This document shows positions 39,759 to 50,280 of a stretch of 64,000 bases of DNA, piece by piece. The stretch is from the NCBI RefSeq assembly GCF_012848475.1, contig NZ_CP051666.1, positions 1,139,501-1,203,500 of the forward strand, in the 5' to 3' direction. Under the pieces are notes generated by a model, which worked only from the letters and a program-made list of their open reading frames with translations, had not been told where the DNA came from and did no database searches. The position numbers and the translations under genes are program-made. Source of the stretch: Marinobacterium sp. LSUCC0821 (GTDB lineage Bacteria; Pseudomonadota; Gammaproteobacteria; Pseudomonadales; Balneatricaceae). The stretch's first letter is position 1, and every line of letters begins with the position of its first letter.

Positions 39759-41306
39759 ATGTTAGATGCTTCTATTGTTAAACAACTCGATCAATACCTC
39801 GGCTTCATGAAACAGCCAATAGAGATCAAGTTAGCTTCAGATGATTCAGCTAAAGGTATTGAACTACGAGAACTGGCAACGACGCTTGCAGAGCGTAGCG
39901 ACAAGATCACACTCAGCGAATGGAGCCATAAACGTGTGCCATCGATGGGTATCTGTGCGCAGGGCGAATCTGAGCCACGCGTAATCTTCTCTGGTATCCC
40001 TATGGGCCATGAGTTTACATCACTTATTCTCGCCCTTTTGAATGCTGGCGGTCACCCAAGCCGCGAACCTGAAGAGGTTCAAGAGCAGATTAAAACACTT
40101 GAAGGCGAGATGCACTTTGAGACCTACATCTCGCTCTCTTGCCAGAACTGCCCCGATCTAGTTCAAGCGCTCAACCTGATGGCGCGACTCAATCCCAACA
40201 TCACCAGCACAATGATTGATGGTGCCATCTATCAGGATGAGGTTGAAGAGCGCCAGGTGATGGCTGTTCCTGCCGTTTACCTAAACGGTGAACTCTTCAC
40301 CCAGGGCCGTACAGAGCTTAAAGAGATGCTCGCTAGACTTGATACTGCCGGAGCGGCAAAACAGGCTGAAGCGCTCTCTGAGCGCGAACCATACGATGTT
40401 TTGGTTGTTGGCGGCGGTCCAGCAGGTGCAGCGGCAGCAATCTATGCTGCTCGCAAAGGCATTCGTACAGGTTTAGTGGCAGAGCGCTTTGGTGGTCAGG
40501 TACAGGATACTGTAGGGATTGAAAACCTAATCTCTGTACCTTATACCGAGGGTCCAAAACTAGTCTCTAGCATGGAGCAACATGTCAAAGAGTACGATGT
40601 CGATATTATTACATCGCAGCGTGCCAACAAACTTAGTGAGTTAAATGGATTACATGCGATCACTACAGAGAGCGGCGCCACCCTAAAGGCCAAGACATTA
40701 ATCTTGGCGACAGGGGCTCGCTGGCGTGAACTGAACGTTCCCGGTGAAGCTGAGTATCGCGGCAAAGGGGTAGCCTACTGCCCACACTGTGACGGCCCGC
40801 TCTTCAAAGGTAAGCGTGTAGCAGTGATCGGTGGTGGTAACTCAGGCATTGAAGCAGCAATTGACCTTGCAGGAATCGTAGCTGAAGTTACTGTTCTTGA
40901 ATTTGGCGATACCCTGCGTGCAGATCAGGTACTGCAGAACAAAGCGAACTCAATGCCAAATATCACTATCATCAAGAATGCGCAGACGACTGAAGTGACC
41001 GGTGATGGTAATAAGGTCAACGGCATTACCTATAATGATCGCGTGTCAGGCGAATCTCACCACATTGAACTTGAGGGTATCTTTGTTCAGATAGGTCTTG
41101 TGCCAAACACTGAGTGGCTAAAAGAGAGCGCGCTGGAACTGACTAAGTTTGGTGAAATCCAAATTGACGCCAAGGGCGCAACAAACCTAGCAGGTGTGTT
41201 TGGTGCTGGCGATGCTACAACGGTTCCTTACAAACAGATTATTATCTCGATGGGCGCCGGCGCAACCGCTGCTCTGAGTGCATTCGATCATCTAATTAGA
41301 AACTAA
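39759..41306 (+). CDS. ahpF: Alkyl hydroperoxide reductase, flavoprotein subunit
   Basis: AhpF passes electrons from NADH through FAD and two disulfide centres to AhpC. The 515-residue protein has an N-terminal tandem thioredoxin-like domain ([12 protein letters not shown]), an FAD-binding region ([16 protein letters not shown]), and the thioredoxin reductase-like active site [10 protein letters not shown], with [13 protein letters not shown] for NAD binding. GAGG precedes the ATG at 39759; a GTG four codons upstream overlaps that ribosome site and is unlikely. Confidence 0.96.
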   Translation: MLDASIVKQLDQYLGFMKQPIEIKLASDDSAKGIELRELATTLAERSDKITLSEWSHKRVPSMGICAQGESEPRVIFSGIPMGHEFTSLILALLNAGGHPSREPEEVQEQIKTLEGEMHFETYISLSCQNCPDLVQALNLMARLNPNITSTMIDGAIYQDEVEERQVMAVPAVYLNGELFTQGRTELKEMLARLDTAGAAKQAEALSEREPYDVLVVGGGPAGAAAAIYAARKGIRTGLVAERFGGQVQDTVGIENLISVPYTEGPKLVSSMEQHVKEYDVDIITSQRANKLSELNGLHAITTESGATLKAKTLILATGARWRELNVPGEAEYRGKGVAYCPHCDGPLFKGKRVAVIGGGNSGIEAAIDLAGIVAEVTVLEFGDTLRADQVLQNKANSMPNITIIKNAQTTEVTGDGNKVNGITYNDRVSGESHHIELEGIFVQIGLVPNTEWLKESALELTKFGEIQIDAKGATNLAGVFGAGDATTVPYKQIIISMGAGATAALSAFDHLIRN

Positions 41307-41326
41307 CTAAACTAATTAGTAAGTCC

Positions 41327-41358
41327 AAAAAGAAGGCCAGCATGATGCTGGCCTTTTT
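41327..41358. terminator. Bidirectional terminator between ahpF and ppiD
   Basis: AAGGCCAGCA (41333-41342) and TGCTGGCCTT (41346-41355) pair across TGA. T-runs occur on both sides when read outward, so it can end both the rightward ahpF and the leftward ppiD transcripts. Confidence 0.8.
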
Positions 41359-41375
41359 AGTGGGTCTGTTGAAGT

Positions 41376-43229
41376 TTAGTTGATCTTAATCTCAGCTTTA
41401 GACTTCAACTGATTGAAACGCGCTTGGAAGGCTGCACTACCCTCTGCAGTCGCTAGCATTCGAGCAATTTGCGAGCGCAGTTCTGGCTGAATAGCATCCG
41501 CAGACTGGCCAACCGCATCCACAGTTACCACTACTGCACCACCGTCTGCTGTCGCAACAGTCGCGTAGAAGCGAGAATCACCCTCTGGGCGCGCAAGAGC
41601 AAAGGCTGCATCAATTACAGCAGGCTCTAGGCCGTTTTGCGCACCACGCACAACAGCAGAATAGGTAGTCCAATTCAACTTCTCACCCGCTTTTGCTTTC
41701 TCAACAGTTTGCTGGGCAAGGGTCATAGCCTGTTCTGCAGCGCGTTGCTGTTTAAGTTCAGCAACTAGGTTCTCTTTAACCTCGTCTAGAGCAAGTGTGC
41801 GAGCAGGAATAAGCTCCTTCAGATGCATAACCAGAGTTCGGCCAGAGTTTACCTCGATTGGATCAGAGTTTAGCTTCTCTTTAAGTACCATATCAGCAAA
41901 AGCAGCTCGAATCACCTTCTGCTCAGCAAAGTCTCCTTCACCACCCGCACGAGAGAATGGCGCTGAAGTTTCGATTTTCAGACCGAGCTCATCAGCTAGG
42001 GCAAATAGATCTCCCGAAGAGAAAGCTAGATCGGCTAAACGCTCCATTGATGTTACGTAGAGCTGTTCTGCATTCTGCTCAGCTACTTGCTGACGTAACT
42101 CCTCTAGCATCTCTGCTTTAGAGGGAACTTCAGCTTTACGAAGGTCATTTAATTTAATGAGGTGGATACCAAACTCCGTCTCTACCGGTGCAGATACCTG
42201 ACCCACCTGAAGCGAGAATAGTGCATCATCAAATGGACCTTCGAATAACCCCTTGGTTAGGTAACCCAATTCACCACCTGAACTTGCAGAGAGCATATCC
42301 TGAGAGTTTGCTTTCGCCATCTCAGCAAAGTCAGCACCTGCATTGATTTTCGCCAATAGCTCTTCAGCTTTAGCTTTAGCCGTTGCAGCATCCTGCTGGT
42401 CATTCACTTCAAATAAAATGTGAGAAGCTAGTCGCTCTTCTTTAGCATCAAATGTTGATGTGAATTGCGAGTAGGCACTATTAATTTCTGCATCAGTGAC
42501 AGAGGCAGTATCAACGAACTGATCACGCGTTAGTGCTACATACTGAACAATAACCTGCTCATCTGTTGCCAATGAACCTTTGCGGGACTCATAGAGAGCT
42601 TGAACATCTGAGTCAGCAATATCGACTTTTTGATCAGCAGCTAGCGTAATTACTCGTAGATCACGCGTTTGGGTATTAAGCGCAAGCAGACGATCTAGCT
42701 CAGCATCCGTCATAAACGATGATTCACTGTATGCGCCACGCACCTGGTTAACCATCGTTTCACTGCGCAGCAGTTCACGGTAGCTTAGTGGCGTAAAACC
42801 TGCACTACGAAGAGCCAATTCGAACTGATCGCGATCAAAACGGCCGTCGCGCTGAAAATCTTTTGTAGTCACAATAATCTGATCTAACAACTGATCAGAG
42901 ACAAATAGCCCCTTCTCTTCAGCATCAGCGACCTGCAATGTGCGATCGATTAGATTTTCAAGAACAACTTTACGTAGAAGCACATCATCAAGCAGTGCTG
43001 GATCAGCTTTATCACCCATCTGTGATAGAACCTGACGACGTTGAAGTTCAACAGCACGGAAAAGCTCACCCTTCTCAACAGCCTTACCATTTACTTCGGC
43101 TGGAGGCGGTTCAGCGGTTGCTAAACCTACAAGTGAGTCGACACCCCATAGGGCAAATACAACAATAATTAAACCGACAAGAATCTTCGCGATGATACCC
43201 TGCGAATTGTCGCGCATAGATTGCAACAT
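41376..43229 (-). CDS. ppiD: Peptidyl-prolyl isomerase PpiD
   Basis: PpiD is an inner-membrane-anchored periplasmic chaperone near the Sec translocon. The 617-residue protein has one N-terminal span (AKILVGLIIVVFALWGVDSL), a SurA-like N-domain, and a parvulin domain (ASHILFEVND, FAEMAKANSQDMLSASSGGELGYL, VETEFGIHLIKL). The hupB gene upstream is separated by a strong terminator. The lon-hupB-ppiD order is standard. Confidence 0.94.
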   Translation of the reverse strand: MLQSMRDNSQGIIAKILVGLIIVVFALWGVDSLVGLATAEPPPAEVNGKAVEKGELFRAVELQRRQVLSQMGDKADPALLDDVLLRKVVLENLIDRTLQVADAEEKGLFVSDQLLDQIIVTTKDFQRDGRFDRDQFELALRSAGFTPLSYRELLRSETMVNQVRGAYSESSFMTDAELDRLLALNTQTRDLRVITLAADQKVDIADSDVQALYESRKGSLATDEQVIVQYVALTRDQFVDTASVTDAEINSAYSQFTSTFDAKEERLASHILFEVNDQQDAATAKAKAEELLAKINAGADFAEMAKANSQDMLSASSGGELGYLTKGLFEGPFDDALFSLQVGQVSAPVETEFGIHLIKLNDLRKAEVPSKAEMLEELRQQVAEQNAEQLYVTSMERLADLAFSSGDLFALADELGLKIETSAPFSRAGGEGDFAEQKVIRAAFADMVLKEKLNSDPIEVNSGRTLVMHLKELIPARTLALDEVKENLVAELKQQRAAEQAMTLAQQTVEKAKAGEKLNWTTYSAVVRGAQNGLEPAVIDAAFALARPEGDSRFYATVATADGGAVVVTVDAVGQSADAIQPELRSQIARMLATAEGSAAFQARFNQLKSKAEIKIN

Positions 43230-43248
43230 GAGTGGTTGTCCTTTGAAT

Positions 43249-43283
43249 TAAAAAAAGCGCATTCGGTGAATGCGCTTTTTTTG
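43249..43283 (-). terminator. hupB terminator
   Basis: AAAAAAGCGCATTC (43251-43264) pairs with GAATGCGCTTTTTT (43268-43281) across GGT. Read leftward it ends in a T-run. It lies after hupB and before ppiD. Confidence 0.8.
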
Positions 43284-43338
43284 TAAGGCTATCTCAGTGG
43301 ATGTACGAGAACGTACGCGCCTTACTGAGTAAAACGTA

Positions 43339-43614
43339 TTACTTATTTACTGCGTCTTTCAGAGCTTTACCTGGCTTGAAAGTTGGCAGAGTAGCCGCAG
43401 CGATCTGGATTGGTGCACCAGTCTGTGGGTTACGGCCAGTGCGTGCTGCACGTGATTTCACAGTGAAAGTACCGAAGCCAACTAAAGCAACTGAGTCGCC
43501 TTTAGCTAGTGCTGCAGTTACTGCTTCTAGTGCTGCATCAAGAGCACGACCAGCTGCTGCTTTTGGAAGATCTGCTGATGCTGCGATTGAATCGATTAGT
43601 TCAGATTTGTTCAC
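43339..43614 (-). CDS. hupB: DNA-binding protein HU-beta
   Basis: HU is an abundant nucleoid protein that bends DNA. The 91-residue product has [11 protein letters not shown], the [21 protein letters not shown] arm region, and [17 protein letters not shown]. It has its own promoter (43679-43708) and terminator, between lon and ppiD. Confidence 0.97.
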   Translation of the reverse strand: MNKSELIDSIAASADLPKAAAGRALDAALEAVTAALAKGDSVALVGFGTFTVKSRAARTGRNPQTGAPIQIAAATLPTFKPGKALKDAVNK

Positions 43615-43678
43615 GTTGTTCCCCTTTGGAAATATGTAGTGATATTTGTTCTTTTACTGGTTAAGCACCTGTGGAGTA

Positions 43679-43728
43679 TTTATACCAACTGTATTTCCTA
43701 GGTGTCAACAACTGAAACCTAGAAAATA
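43679..43728 (-). promoter_or_regulatory. hupB promoter with overlapping inverted repeat
   Basis: Read leftward, TTGACA (43708-43703, perfect) and TATAAA (43684-43679, 5 of 6) are 18 bases apart, about 65 bases before hupB. A 12-bp inverted repeat (43692-43703 and 43717-43728, 13-base spacer, one mismatched position) overlaps the -35. It may be an operator or a lon 3' hairpin. Confidence 0.65.
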
Positions 43729-43739
43729 CGCGGTTTCGA

Positions 43740-46172
43740 CTAATGTGTACTGATTGACTCCCCAGTCAATTTCTCTTTTGTTGTTTCAGACGCAAGCTCT
43801 TTAACCTCACTTTCAGTTAAAGGCTTAGGTTGTTCAACTAGAGCTACACTCAAAACCTCATCAATCCATTTAACTGGAATTATGCTGAGATCTGCTTTGA
43901 TATTGTCAGGAATCTCTTTTAAGTCGCGACGATTCTCTTCAGGAATCAATACAGTTTTAATGCCGCCACGGTGCGCTGCCAAGAGCTTCTCTTTCAAGCC
44001 TCCAATAGGTAAAACCTGGCCACGAAGAGTTATTTCGCCTGTCATTGCCACATCAGCTTTAACTGGAATTCCTGTAAGGGCAGAGACAAGAGCAGTACAC
44101 ATACCGATACCCGCACTTGGGCCATCTTTAGGGGTAGCCCCTTCAGGTACGTGAATGTGAATGTCACGCTTCTCATGGAAATCACTAGCAACCCCTAGGC
44201 TAGAAGCACGATTTCGTACCACTGTCAGAGCAGCCTGGATAGACTCTTTCATAACATCGCCCAGCGAACCAGTCAGAACCTGACGTCCTTTACCTGGCAC
44301 AACTGCACTTTCAATCGTCAGGATGTCACCGCCAACTTGAGTCCAAGCAAGGCCTGTAACCTGGCCCACCTGGTTATGCTCTTCAGCACGACCGAAGTTA
44401 AATTTATGAACACCTAGGTAGTTCTCGAGGTTTTCTGAAGCAACCGAAACAGTTTTAGCTGCGATCTCTCCAAGAGAGATCTCTTTTACCACCTTACGGC
44501 AGATTTTAGAGATCTCACGTTCCAAGCCACGCACACCAGCTTCGCGAGTGTAATAGCGGATCATGTAGGTGATCGCGCTATCTTCGATCGTCAACTCACG
44601 CTCTTTCAAGCCATTCTGTTTGATCTGCTTAGGCACCAGGTAACGACGCGCAATATTATGCTTCTCGTCCTCGGTGTAGCCAGGAATACGGATAATCTCC
44701 ATACGATCAAGAAGTGGGCCAGGAATATTCATCGAGTTAGAGGTACAGATAAAGAGTACTTCAGAGAGATCGTAATCAACCTCTAGGTAGTGGTCGTTAA
44801 AGGTACTGTTCTGCTCTGGGTCAAGCACTTCAAGTAGCGCTGAAGATGGATCACCACGGTGGTCCATACCCATCTTGTCGATCTCATCGAGCAAGAAGAG
44901 TGGGTTTTTCACCCCAACTTTAGCCATCTTTTGAACTAGCTTACCCGGCATAGATCCAATGTAGGTGCGGCGATGACCACGAATCTCTGACTCATCACGC
45001 ACACCACCCAAGGCCATACGGATATATTCGCGATTCGTCGCTTTGGCGATTGAACGCCCTAGCGAGGTTTTACCCACACCTGGAGGCCCTACAAGACAAA
45101 GAATTGGCCCACGTAACTGGCGTACACGCTTCTGAACCGCTAAGTATTCGAGGATACGCTCTTTTACCTCTTCAAGACCGTAGTGGTCCTGATCAAGAAT
45201 CGTGCGTGCACGCTTCATATCAAGACGCACTTTAGAGCGTTTATTCCAAGGTACCTGCAACATCCAATCGATGTAGCCACGAACAACGGTCGCCTCAGCG
45301 CTCATCGGTGACATCATCTTAAGTTTATTAAACTCTGCGCGCGTCTTATCAAGCGCATCAGCAGGCATACCAGCCTCTTCAATGCGACGAGAGAGCTCAT
45401 CAAGATCGCTACCGCCAGACTCATCAAGATCACCTAGCTCTTTCTGAATCGCCTTCATCTGCTCATTCAGATAGTACTCACGCTGACTCTTCTCCATCTG
45501 CTTTTTGACACGAGAGCGAATCCGTTTTTCTACTTCAACAAGATCGATCTCAGACTCCATCAGTGACATCAGATGTTCGAGACGCACTTTAGCATCAAGC
45601 ATCTCAAGAAGGGTCTGCTTCTGATCAAGTTTTAGGGACATGTGAGCGGCGATTGTGTCAGCCAAACGACCAGGCTCATCAATATTATTTAGAGAGGTCA
45701 TCACCTCTTGAGGAATCTTCTTATTGACCTGGATGTAGCGCTCAAACTGCTCAAGCGCCGAGCGTTTGTAGACATCTGACTCTGCATTGTTAACCTCTTC
45801 GACATCCAGCACTCGAAGGTGAGCCGCGTAGTGCTCTGACTCTTCAAAAAAGCTATCTATCTGTGCACGGTACTCACCTTCGACAAGCACTTTTACGGTA
45901 CCGTCAGGGAGTTTAAGCATCTGCAGTATTGTCGCCACTGTGCCTGTAGAGAAGAGATGATCGAGTTTAGGCTCATCTTCTGAAGCACTGCGCTGAGCCA
46001 CTAACAGAATCTGCTTATCTCTTAGCATCGCTTCTTCAAGCGCTTGAATAGATTTTTGACGACCAACAAAGAGTGGGATAACCATATGTGGGTATACCAC
46101 TACATCACGCAGCGGCAATACCGGTAAATCTATCACTCTGTTATCTGTGTTCTGATCTTGATTATGATCCAT
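43740..46172 (-). CDS. lon: ATP-dependent protease Lon
   Basis: Lon is a cytoplasmic AAA+ serine protease that degrades misfolded and regulatory proteins. The 810-residue protein has the N-terminal substrate domain ([20 protein letters not shown]), Walker [27 protein letters not shown], and the protease domain with the serine in [11 protein letters not shown] and the lysine in [12 protein letters not shown]. It has a sigma-32-type promoter upstream (46212-46239). HupB follows. Confidence 0.96.
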   Translation of the reverse strand: MDHNQDQNTDNRVIDLPVLPLRDVVVYPHMVIPLFVGRQKSIQALEEAMLRDKQILLVAQRSASEDEPKLDHLFSTGTVATILQMLKLPDGTVKVLVEGEYRAQIDSFFEESEHYAAHLRVLDVEEVNNAESDVYKRSALEQFERYIQVNKKIPQEVMTSLNNIDEPGRLADTIAAHMSLKLDQKQTLLEMLDAKVRLEHLMSLMESEIDLVEVEKRIRSRVKKQMEKSQREYYLNEQMKAIQKELGDLDESGGSDLDELSRRIEEAGMPADALDKTRAEFNKLKMMSPMSAEATVVRGYIDWMLQVPWNKRSKVRLDMKRARTILDQDHYGLEEVKERILEYLAVQKRVRQLRGPILCLVGPPGVGKTSLGRSIAKATNREYIRMALGGVRDESEIRGHRRTYIGSMPGKLVQKMAKVGVKNPLFLLDEIDKMGMDHRGDPSSALLEVLDPEQNSTFNDHYLEVDYDLSEVLFICTSNSMNIPGPLLDRMEIIRIPGYTEDEKHNIARRYLVPKQIKQNGLKERELTIEDSAITYMIRYYTREAGVRGLEREISKICRKVVKEISLGEIAAKTVSVASENLENYLGVHKFNFGRAEEHNQVGQVTGLAWTQVGGDILTIESAVVPGKGRQVLTGSLGDVMKESIQAALTVVRNRASSLGVASDFHEKRDIHIHVPEGATPKDGPSAGIGMCTALVSALTGIPVKADVAMTGEITLRGQVLPIGGLKEKLLAAHRGGIKTVLIPEENRRDLKEIPDNIKADLSIIPVKWIDEVLSVALVEQPKPLTESEVKELASETTKEKLTGESISTH

Positions 46173-46211
46173 ACAAGGCCCCTCAAAACTCTAAATAGGC
46201 TAATGCTTTAA

Positions 46212-46239
46212 CTATGGGGTTAATTTGATTTATTACAAG
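46212..46239 (-). promoter_or_regulatory. Heat-shock (sigma-32) promoter of lon
   Basis: Read leftward, CTTGTAA (46239-46233) and CCCCATAG (46219-46212) are 13 bases apart. This is close to the sigma-32 consensus CTTGAAA-N11-15-CCCCATNT. It lies about 40 bases before the lon ATG, so the transcript would carry a short leader. This agrees with lon being a heat-shock gene in E. coli. Confidence 0.75.
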
Positions 46240-46263
46240 CTTATTAATGACAATTTTTTGATC

Positions 46264-46296
46264 CCAAAAACAGATAACGCCTCATGTGAGGCGTTA
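46264..46296 (-). terminator. nfuA terminator
   Basis: TAACGCCTCA (46275-46284) and TGAGGCGTTA (46287-46296) form a stem. Read leftward, TCTGTTTTT follows. It is five bases after the nfuA stop and just upstream of the lon promoter. Confidence 0.7.
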
Positions 46297-46300
46297 CTGA

Positions 46301-46897
46301 CTATTTAAAGTAAGCGTTGTCTGTATGCGAATGGTCGGTAACATCTCGGACACCCACCAAGCCTGGCACTCGCTCTATTAGGGTCTTTTCAACACCATCT
46401 TTAAGTGTCATATCAACTGCACTACAACCCTGACAACCACCGCCAAATCGAAGAATTGCGATGTAGCCGTCATCAGTCTCAACCAGCTCCTCCAATTTCA
46501 CCTCGCCACCATGTGATGCTAGACCAGGATTGATATCCGAGTAGAGAATGTAGTTAATCTGCTCATTCATTGGGCTGTCAGCAGAAACCTTAGGGACCTT
46601 TGCATTAGGTGCTTTAATCGTCAGCTGCCCCCCCATGCGATCAGTTGCATAGTCGATGAACGCTTCGTCTAAGTAAGGGATGCTATTTCGCTCGATGTAG
46701 AATTTGATCTGTTCAAAATCCATAATCTCATCTTCACCATTCACCTCTTCAGGTCGGCAGTAAGCAAGACAGGTTTCTGCGTAGCTTGTGCCTGGCTGAG
46801 TCACAAAAAGACGAACCGCCATGCCCTCAACATTCTGCTTAGCTAGTAACTCGGCAAGATAACCCTGCGCGCCCTCTGTCACATCGATATTTAACAT
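46301..46897 (-). CDS. nfuA: Fe-S biogenesis protein NfuA
   Basis: NfuA carries 4Fe-4S clusters to apoproteins, especially under oxidative stress. The 198-residue product joins a degenerate A-type domain (residues 1-100) to a NifU C-terminal domain with the cluster cysteines C155 and C158 ([14 protein letters not shown]). Its own terminator follows. Other sulfur and Fe-S genes occur elsewhere in the window, but none is in the same operon. Confidence 0.95.
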   Translation of the reverse strand: MLNIDVTEGAQGYLAELLAKQNVEGMAVRLFVTQPGTSYAETCLAYCRPEEVNGEDEIMDFEQIKFYIERNSIPYLDEAFIDYATDRMGGQLTIKAPNAKVPKVSADSPMNEQINYILYSDINPGLASHGGEVKLEELVETDDGYIAILRFGGGCQGCSAVDMTLKDGVEKTLIERVPGLVGVRDVTDHSHTDNAYFK

Positions 46898-46997
46898 TCT
46901 CAGATAACTCCAAAAAACACTTTTGACCTATGGAAGCTAGGATACCCTGTTCCTATTTCCGAGTAAAACACTCAATTATTAATATTGGTTCTATTTT

Positions 46998-47006
46998 TGC
47001 TACAAT
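46998..47006 (+). promoter_or_regulatory. Extended -10 promoter candidate for the antiporter
   Basis: TGC followed by TACAAT (47001-47006) matches an extended -10 (TGn-TATAAT, 5 of 6). The ATG follows 28 bases later. No good -35 is visible, which is common for this promoter type. Confidence 0.4.
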
Positions 47007-47033
47007 AGAGCCTTCTAAACCGAGGCATTTTTA

Positions 47034-48200
47034 ATGTTTGAGCACAGCCTGTTTACCTCTTTCTTTTTGATCTTCTCTGGCGCGGCTGTACTTGCCTCTA
47101 TCGCTCTATTTACGCGACAACCTCTACTTGTGGCATATATAGTCCTAGGTGCCCTATTTGGCCCTTATGGCCTTGAATTGGTCACCGATACCAACCTACT
47201 TTCGGATATCGCCCATATCGGCATCATCTTTCTGCTTTTCCTACTTGGCCTGGATATGCAACCTAGCCATCTCATTCATATGCTCAAGAAAGCGACACTT
47301 GTAGCAGTTGGCAGTTCAATAATCTTTCTAGGTCTTGGATTCGGCGTTGGCATAGGCTTTGGATTCACACAGTCTGAGTCGGTCATGATTGGCGCAGCAG
47401 TCATGTTTTCAAGCACCATCATAGGCATCAAGTTACTTCCAACGACTGTGTTACACCATCGGCACACAGGTGAACTAGTGGTAGGACTATTACTGCTTCA
47501 GGATGTCATCGCGATACTGGTGCTATTAATGCTCAACAGTGGCAGTGGCGGTGACCCTCTGATTAGCTTCGCGAAATCGGCTATTGCGCTTCCTGCTATG
47601 GTGATTCTTGCTTGGCTAGGTGTTCGTTACGTGATTCTGCCACTACTAATGAAGTTCGACCGTTTCCACGAGTATATCTTTCTAGTAGCTATCGGCTGGT
47701 GCTTGGGTATGGCCGAAGCGGCTCAACTAGGGGGACTATCAGCAGAGATGGGAGCATTTATTGCAGGTGTAACTCTCGCTACCAGCCCGATATCTCAATA
47801 TATCGCCACTAGCTTAAAGCCCTTGCGCGACTTCTTCCTGATACTATTTTTCTTCTCAGTTGGCGCAAGTTTTAACTTAGAATTGATACCTCTTATTGCG
47901 ATACCTGCCGTCGTTCTTACTTTGGCTATTCTAGGTGTTAAGCCAGTCGTCTTCTGGGGATTGCTACGTAAGATTAGTGAATCAAAAAATACCGGTTGGG
48001 AGATCGGTTTCAGACTTGGTCAGATATCAGAGTTCTCGCTACTCATCGCCTACCTCGCTTTTGACTCAAAGATGATTGGCATCGAAGCGTCCCACCTCAT
48101 TCAAGCTACGGCTATTTTGAGCTTTTTGCTATCCACTTATATTGTGATTTTTAACTACCCTACCCCGATTGCCATCAAAGACGCTTTGAGACGCGATTAA
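47034..48200 (+). CDS. CPA2 family cation/proton antiporter
   Basis: The 388-residue membrane protein has 11 to 13 spans and the KefB/CPA2 pattern (LVAYIVLGALFGPYG, FLLFLLGLDMQPSHL, FSSTIIGIKLLPT, AEMGAFIAGVTLATSP, GFRLGQISEFSLLIAYLAFD). There is no TrkA-N regulatory domain at the C-terminus, unlike KefB/KefC, so it is a short exchanger, probably Na+/H+ or K+/H+; the ion is not determinable. It precedes rlmD by nine bases and may share its transcript. Confidence 0.85.
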   Translation: MFEHSLFTSFFLIFSGAAVLASIALFTRQPLLVAYIVLGALFGPYGLELVTDTNLLSDIAHIGIIFLLFLLGLDMQPSHLIHMLKKATLVAVGSSIIFLGLGFGVGIGFGFTQSESVMIGAAVMFSSTIIGIKLLPTTVLHHRHTGELVVGLLLLQDVIAILVLLMLNSGSGGDPLISFAKSAIALPAMVILAWLGVRYVILPLLMKFDRFHEYIFLVAIGWCLGMAEAAQLGGLSAEMGAFIAGVTLATSPISQYIATSLKPLRDFFLILFFFSVGASFNLELIPLIAIPAVVLTLAILGVKPVVFWGLLRKISESKNTGWEIGFRLGQISEFSLLIAYLAFDSKMIGIEASHLIQATAILSFLLSTYIVIFNYPTPIAIKDALRRD

Positions 48201-48209
48201 GGACTCTTC

Positions 48210-49562
48210 ATGAATCAAAGACGTATCCGTTATGGCGGCCTAAAAGCTAAGAGAACATCTTCTGTCACAAGCAACCTACCAGATCAGATAGAAATCAGTG
48301 GGCTCTCCATAGAGGGTCGTGGTACGGCACGAATCGATGGCAAGCTCATTTTTGTCAGTGGTGCCCTCCCTAACGAGACCGTTTCAGCAAGGCTTGAGAA
48401 ATCAGACAAGCGCTTTGATGAGGCAGAGGTTGATGAGATTTTTACCGCATCAGACAATCGAGTAACGCCGATATGCAAACACTACGAGAACTGCGGCGGC
48501 TGTGACCTACAACATCTCGAGACACTAAAAGCGGTTGAGCTGAAACAGGAGCAGATTCTTTCAATCCTTGAACGCCAAGCGAACCTCACTCCTAAAACAG
48601 TTGATGCGCCGCTTCTCAGTACTAAAACATCTGGCTATCGCAGAAGCGCACGAGTAGGAATCAATCAACGTGAAACTGGCGAGTTACTGATAGGTTTTAG
48701 ACGCGCTGCGAGTAACAAACTGGTCAACATCGACCAGTGTCCAGTTTTAACCGAGCGGATGAACGAATTTCTCTCTGCACTGCGAGAAACGCTTACCCCT
48801 TTCGACAAACTGAAGATGCTGACCCATATCGAGCTGGTCGATGGCGACACCGGGTTAAATGTTGAGATTAGAGCCACCAAAGGACTTAGCGATGAACTTC
48901 GCCTTGCACTCACAGAACTCGCCAAGTCAGCCCAAACCAACCTACGTATAGCGCTAGATAGCCAGACCGTCGAATTGAACCGTTGCTTCGAGCCTAGCTA
49001 TCAACTGAATGAGCAGTCACTTAACCTTGAGTTTGATACCACTGACTTCCTGCAGGTGAATGCAGAGGTCAACCAACAGATGATCAATCGTGCATTGGAG
49101 TGGCTGAAACCAATAGACACTGACCAGGTGCTCGATCTCTTTTCAGGGTTAGGGAATTTCAGCCTGCCCTTAGCTCAGATCTGTGCTGGGGTTACGGCAG
49201 TAGAAGGTAGTGCCAAGATGGTAGAGCGATCTCTAAGCAATGCTCGCCTCAATGGCATCGATAACATTGAAGCCTACAAAGCAGACCTGAGTCAGGTTAC
49301 ACCTAGCGTGCATTGGTTAAAGAGGTCATATGACTTGATTGTTATAGACCCGCCAAGAACTGGCGCTGCAGCCATCATACCGGCGCTTGAACAGCAAAAA
49401 CCGAGAGCGCTTCTATATGTTGCTTGTGACCCGATGTCATTAGTAAGAGACTCGCAGTTGCTTGTAGCACAAGGATACAAACTAAGTCGTTTAGCTGTTG
49501 CAGATATGTTCCCGAATACCCACCATATAGAGACTCTGGCGCTTTTTGAGGCGAACCGATGA
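48210..49562 (+). CDS. rlmD: 23S rRNA (uracil-C5)-methyltransferase RlmD
   Basis: RlmD methylates U1939 of 23S rRNA with SAM. The 450-residue protein has an N-terminal TRAM domain, the Fe-S cysteines C89, C95 and C98 (CKHYENCGGCDLQHL), and a further cysteine in IDQCPVL. The SAM motif is VLDLFSGLGNFSLPLA, and the catalytic cysteine is about C406 in YVACDPMSLVRD. The ATG has no strong ribosome site; the antiporter gene ends nine bases upstream. It overlaps the next gene by four bases. Confidence 0.92.
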   Translation: MNQRRIRYGGLKAKRTSSVTSNLPDQIEISGLSIEGRGTARIDGKLIFVSGALPNETVSARLEKSDKRFDEAEVDEIFTASDNRVTPICKHYENCGGCDLQHLETLKAVELKQEQILSILERQANLTPKTVDAPLLSTKTSGYRRSARVGINQRETGELLIGFRRAASNKLVNIDQCPVLTERMNEFLSALRETLTPFDKLKMLTHIELVDGDTGLNVEIRATKGLSDELRLALTELAKSAQTNLRIALDSQTVELNRCFEPSYQLNEQSLNLEFDTTDFLQVNAEVNQQMINRALEWLKPIDTDQVLDLFSGLGNFSLPLAQICAGVTAVEGSAKMVERSLSNARLNGIDNIEAYKADLSQVTPSVHWLKRSYDLIVIDPPRTGAAAIIPALEQQKPRALLYVACDPMSLVRDSQLLVAQGYKLSRLAVADMFPNTHHIETLALFEANR

Positions 49563-50191
49563 TCAAGGCGCACTTTGTCGATGAGTCGATGCTGATTCTA
49601 GAGAAGCCGGAGGGTATGCTATCTGTTCCAGGGCGAGGTGAAGATAAACAGGAGTGTCTCTGGAGTCATGCGTTAGAGCAGTGGCCAGATGCTCTGATTG
49701 TACATCGCCTAGATTGTGCCACCTCCGGCTTGATGGTTTTGGCACGCTCTAAAGAGGCACATAGAAACCTCAGCATACAGTTTCAAAACAGAGTCCCTTT
49801 TAAACGCTACGCGGCACTGTTAGATGGGGATTTAGGCAGAGAAGATGGCTGGGTAAATCAACCTATGCGCTGCGATTGGGAGCGTCGTCCTATTCAGATC
49901 ATCGACCATGAACAGGGTAAAAACGCACTCACCTTCTATACAAATCAGGGGCTTGAGAACTATAAGGGTCGCACTGTGACCCGTGTATCACTCTACCCCA
50001 TTACTGGTCGATCACACCAACTGCGTGTTCATGCACAATTTTTGGGGCATGCGATTATTGGGGATCACTTCTATGCACTAGAGGATGCAAAGCAGATCGC
50101 AAACCGACTCATGCTGCATGCTGATTTACTTGAACTAGAACATCCAGTCACTGGCGAGCGTTTAAGCTTCACCTCACCCGCCCCCTTTTAA
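49559..50191 (+). CDS. rluA: RluA family pseudouridine synthase
   Basis: The 210-residue protein has the RluA active-site motif HRLDCATSGLMVLARSKEA with the catalytic aspartate, and GRSHQLRVHAQFLGHAIIGD. It lacks an S4 domain, like E. coli RluA (219 residues), which modifies 23S U746 and tRNA position 32. RluA is the likeliest assignment. Its ATG overlaps the rlmD stop (ATGA), giving a pair of rRNA-modifying enzymes in one unit. Confidence 0.85.
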   Translation: MIKAHFVDESMLILEKPEGMLSVPGRGEDKQECLWSHALEQWPDALIVHRLDCATSGLMVLARSKEAHRNLSIQFQNRVPFKRYAALLDGDLGREDGWVNQPMRCDWERRPIQIIDHEQGKNALTFYTNQGLENYKGRTVTRVSLYPITGRSHQLRVHAQFLGHAIIGDHFYALEDAKQIANRLMLHADLLELEHPVTGERLSFTSPAPF

Positions 50192-50206
50192 ACGCTAACT
50201 TTTAAA

Positions 50207-50240
50207 AACAAAACGGCGCTCAAGAGCGCCGTTTAGATGA
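50207..50240. terminator. Bidirectional terminator between rluA and purC
   Basis: AAACGGCGCTC (50211-50221) and GAGCGCCGTTT (50224-50234) form an 11-bp stem with a two-base gap. T-rich sequence follows on both outward sides, so it can serve rluA and purC, which converge here. Confidence 0.7.
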
Positions 50241-50280
50241 TTTTTAGCTATGGTCAGTAGCTACAAGTGGGTACTAAATC

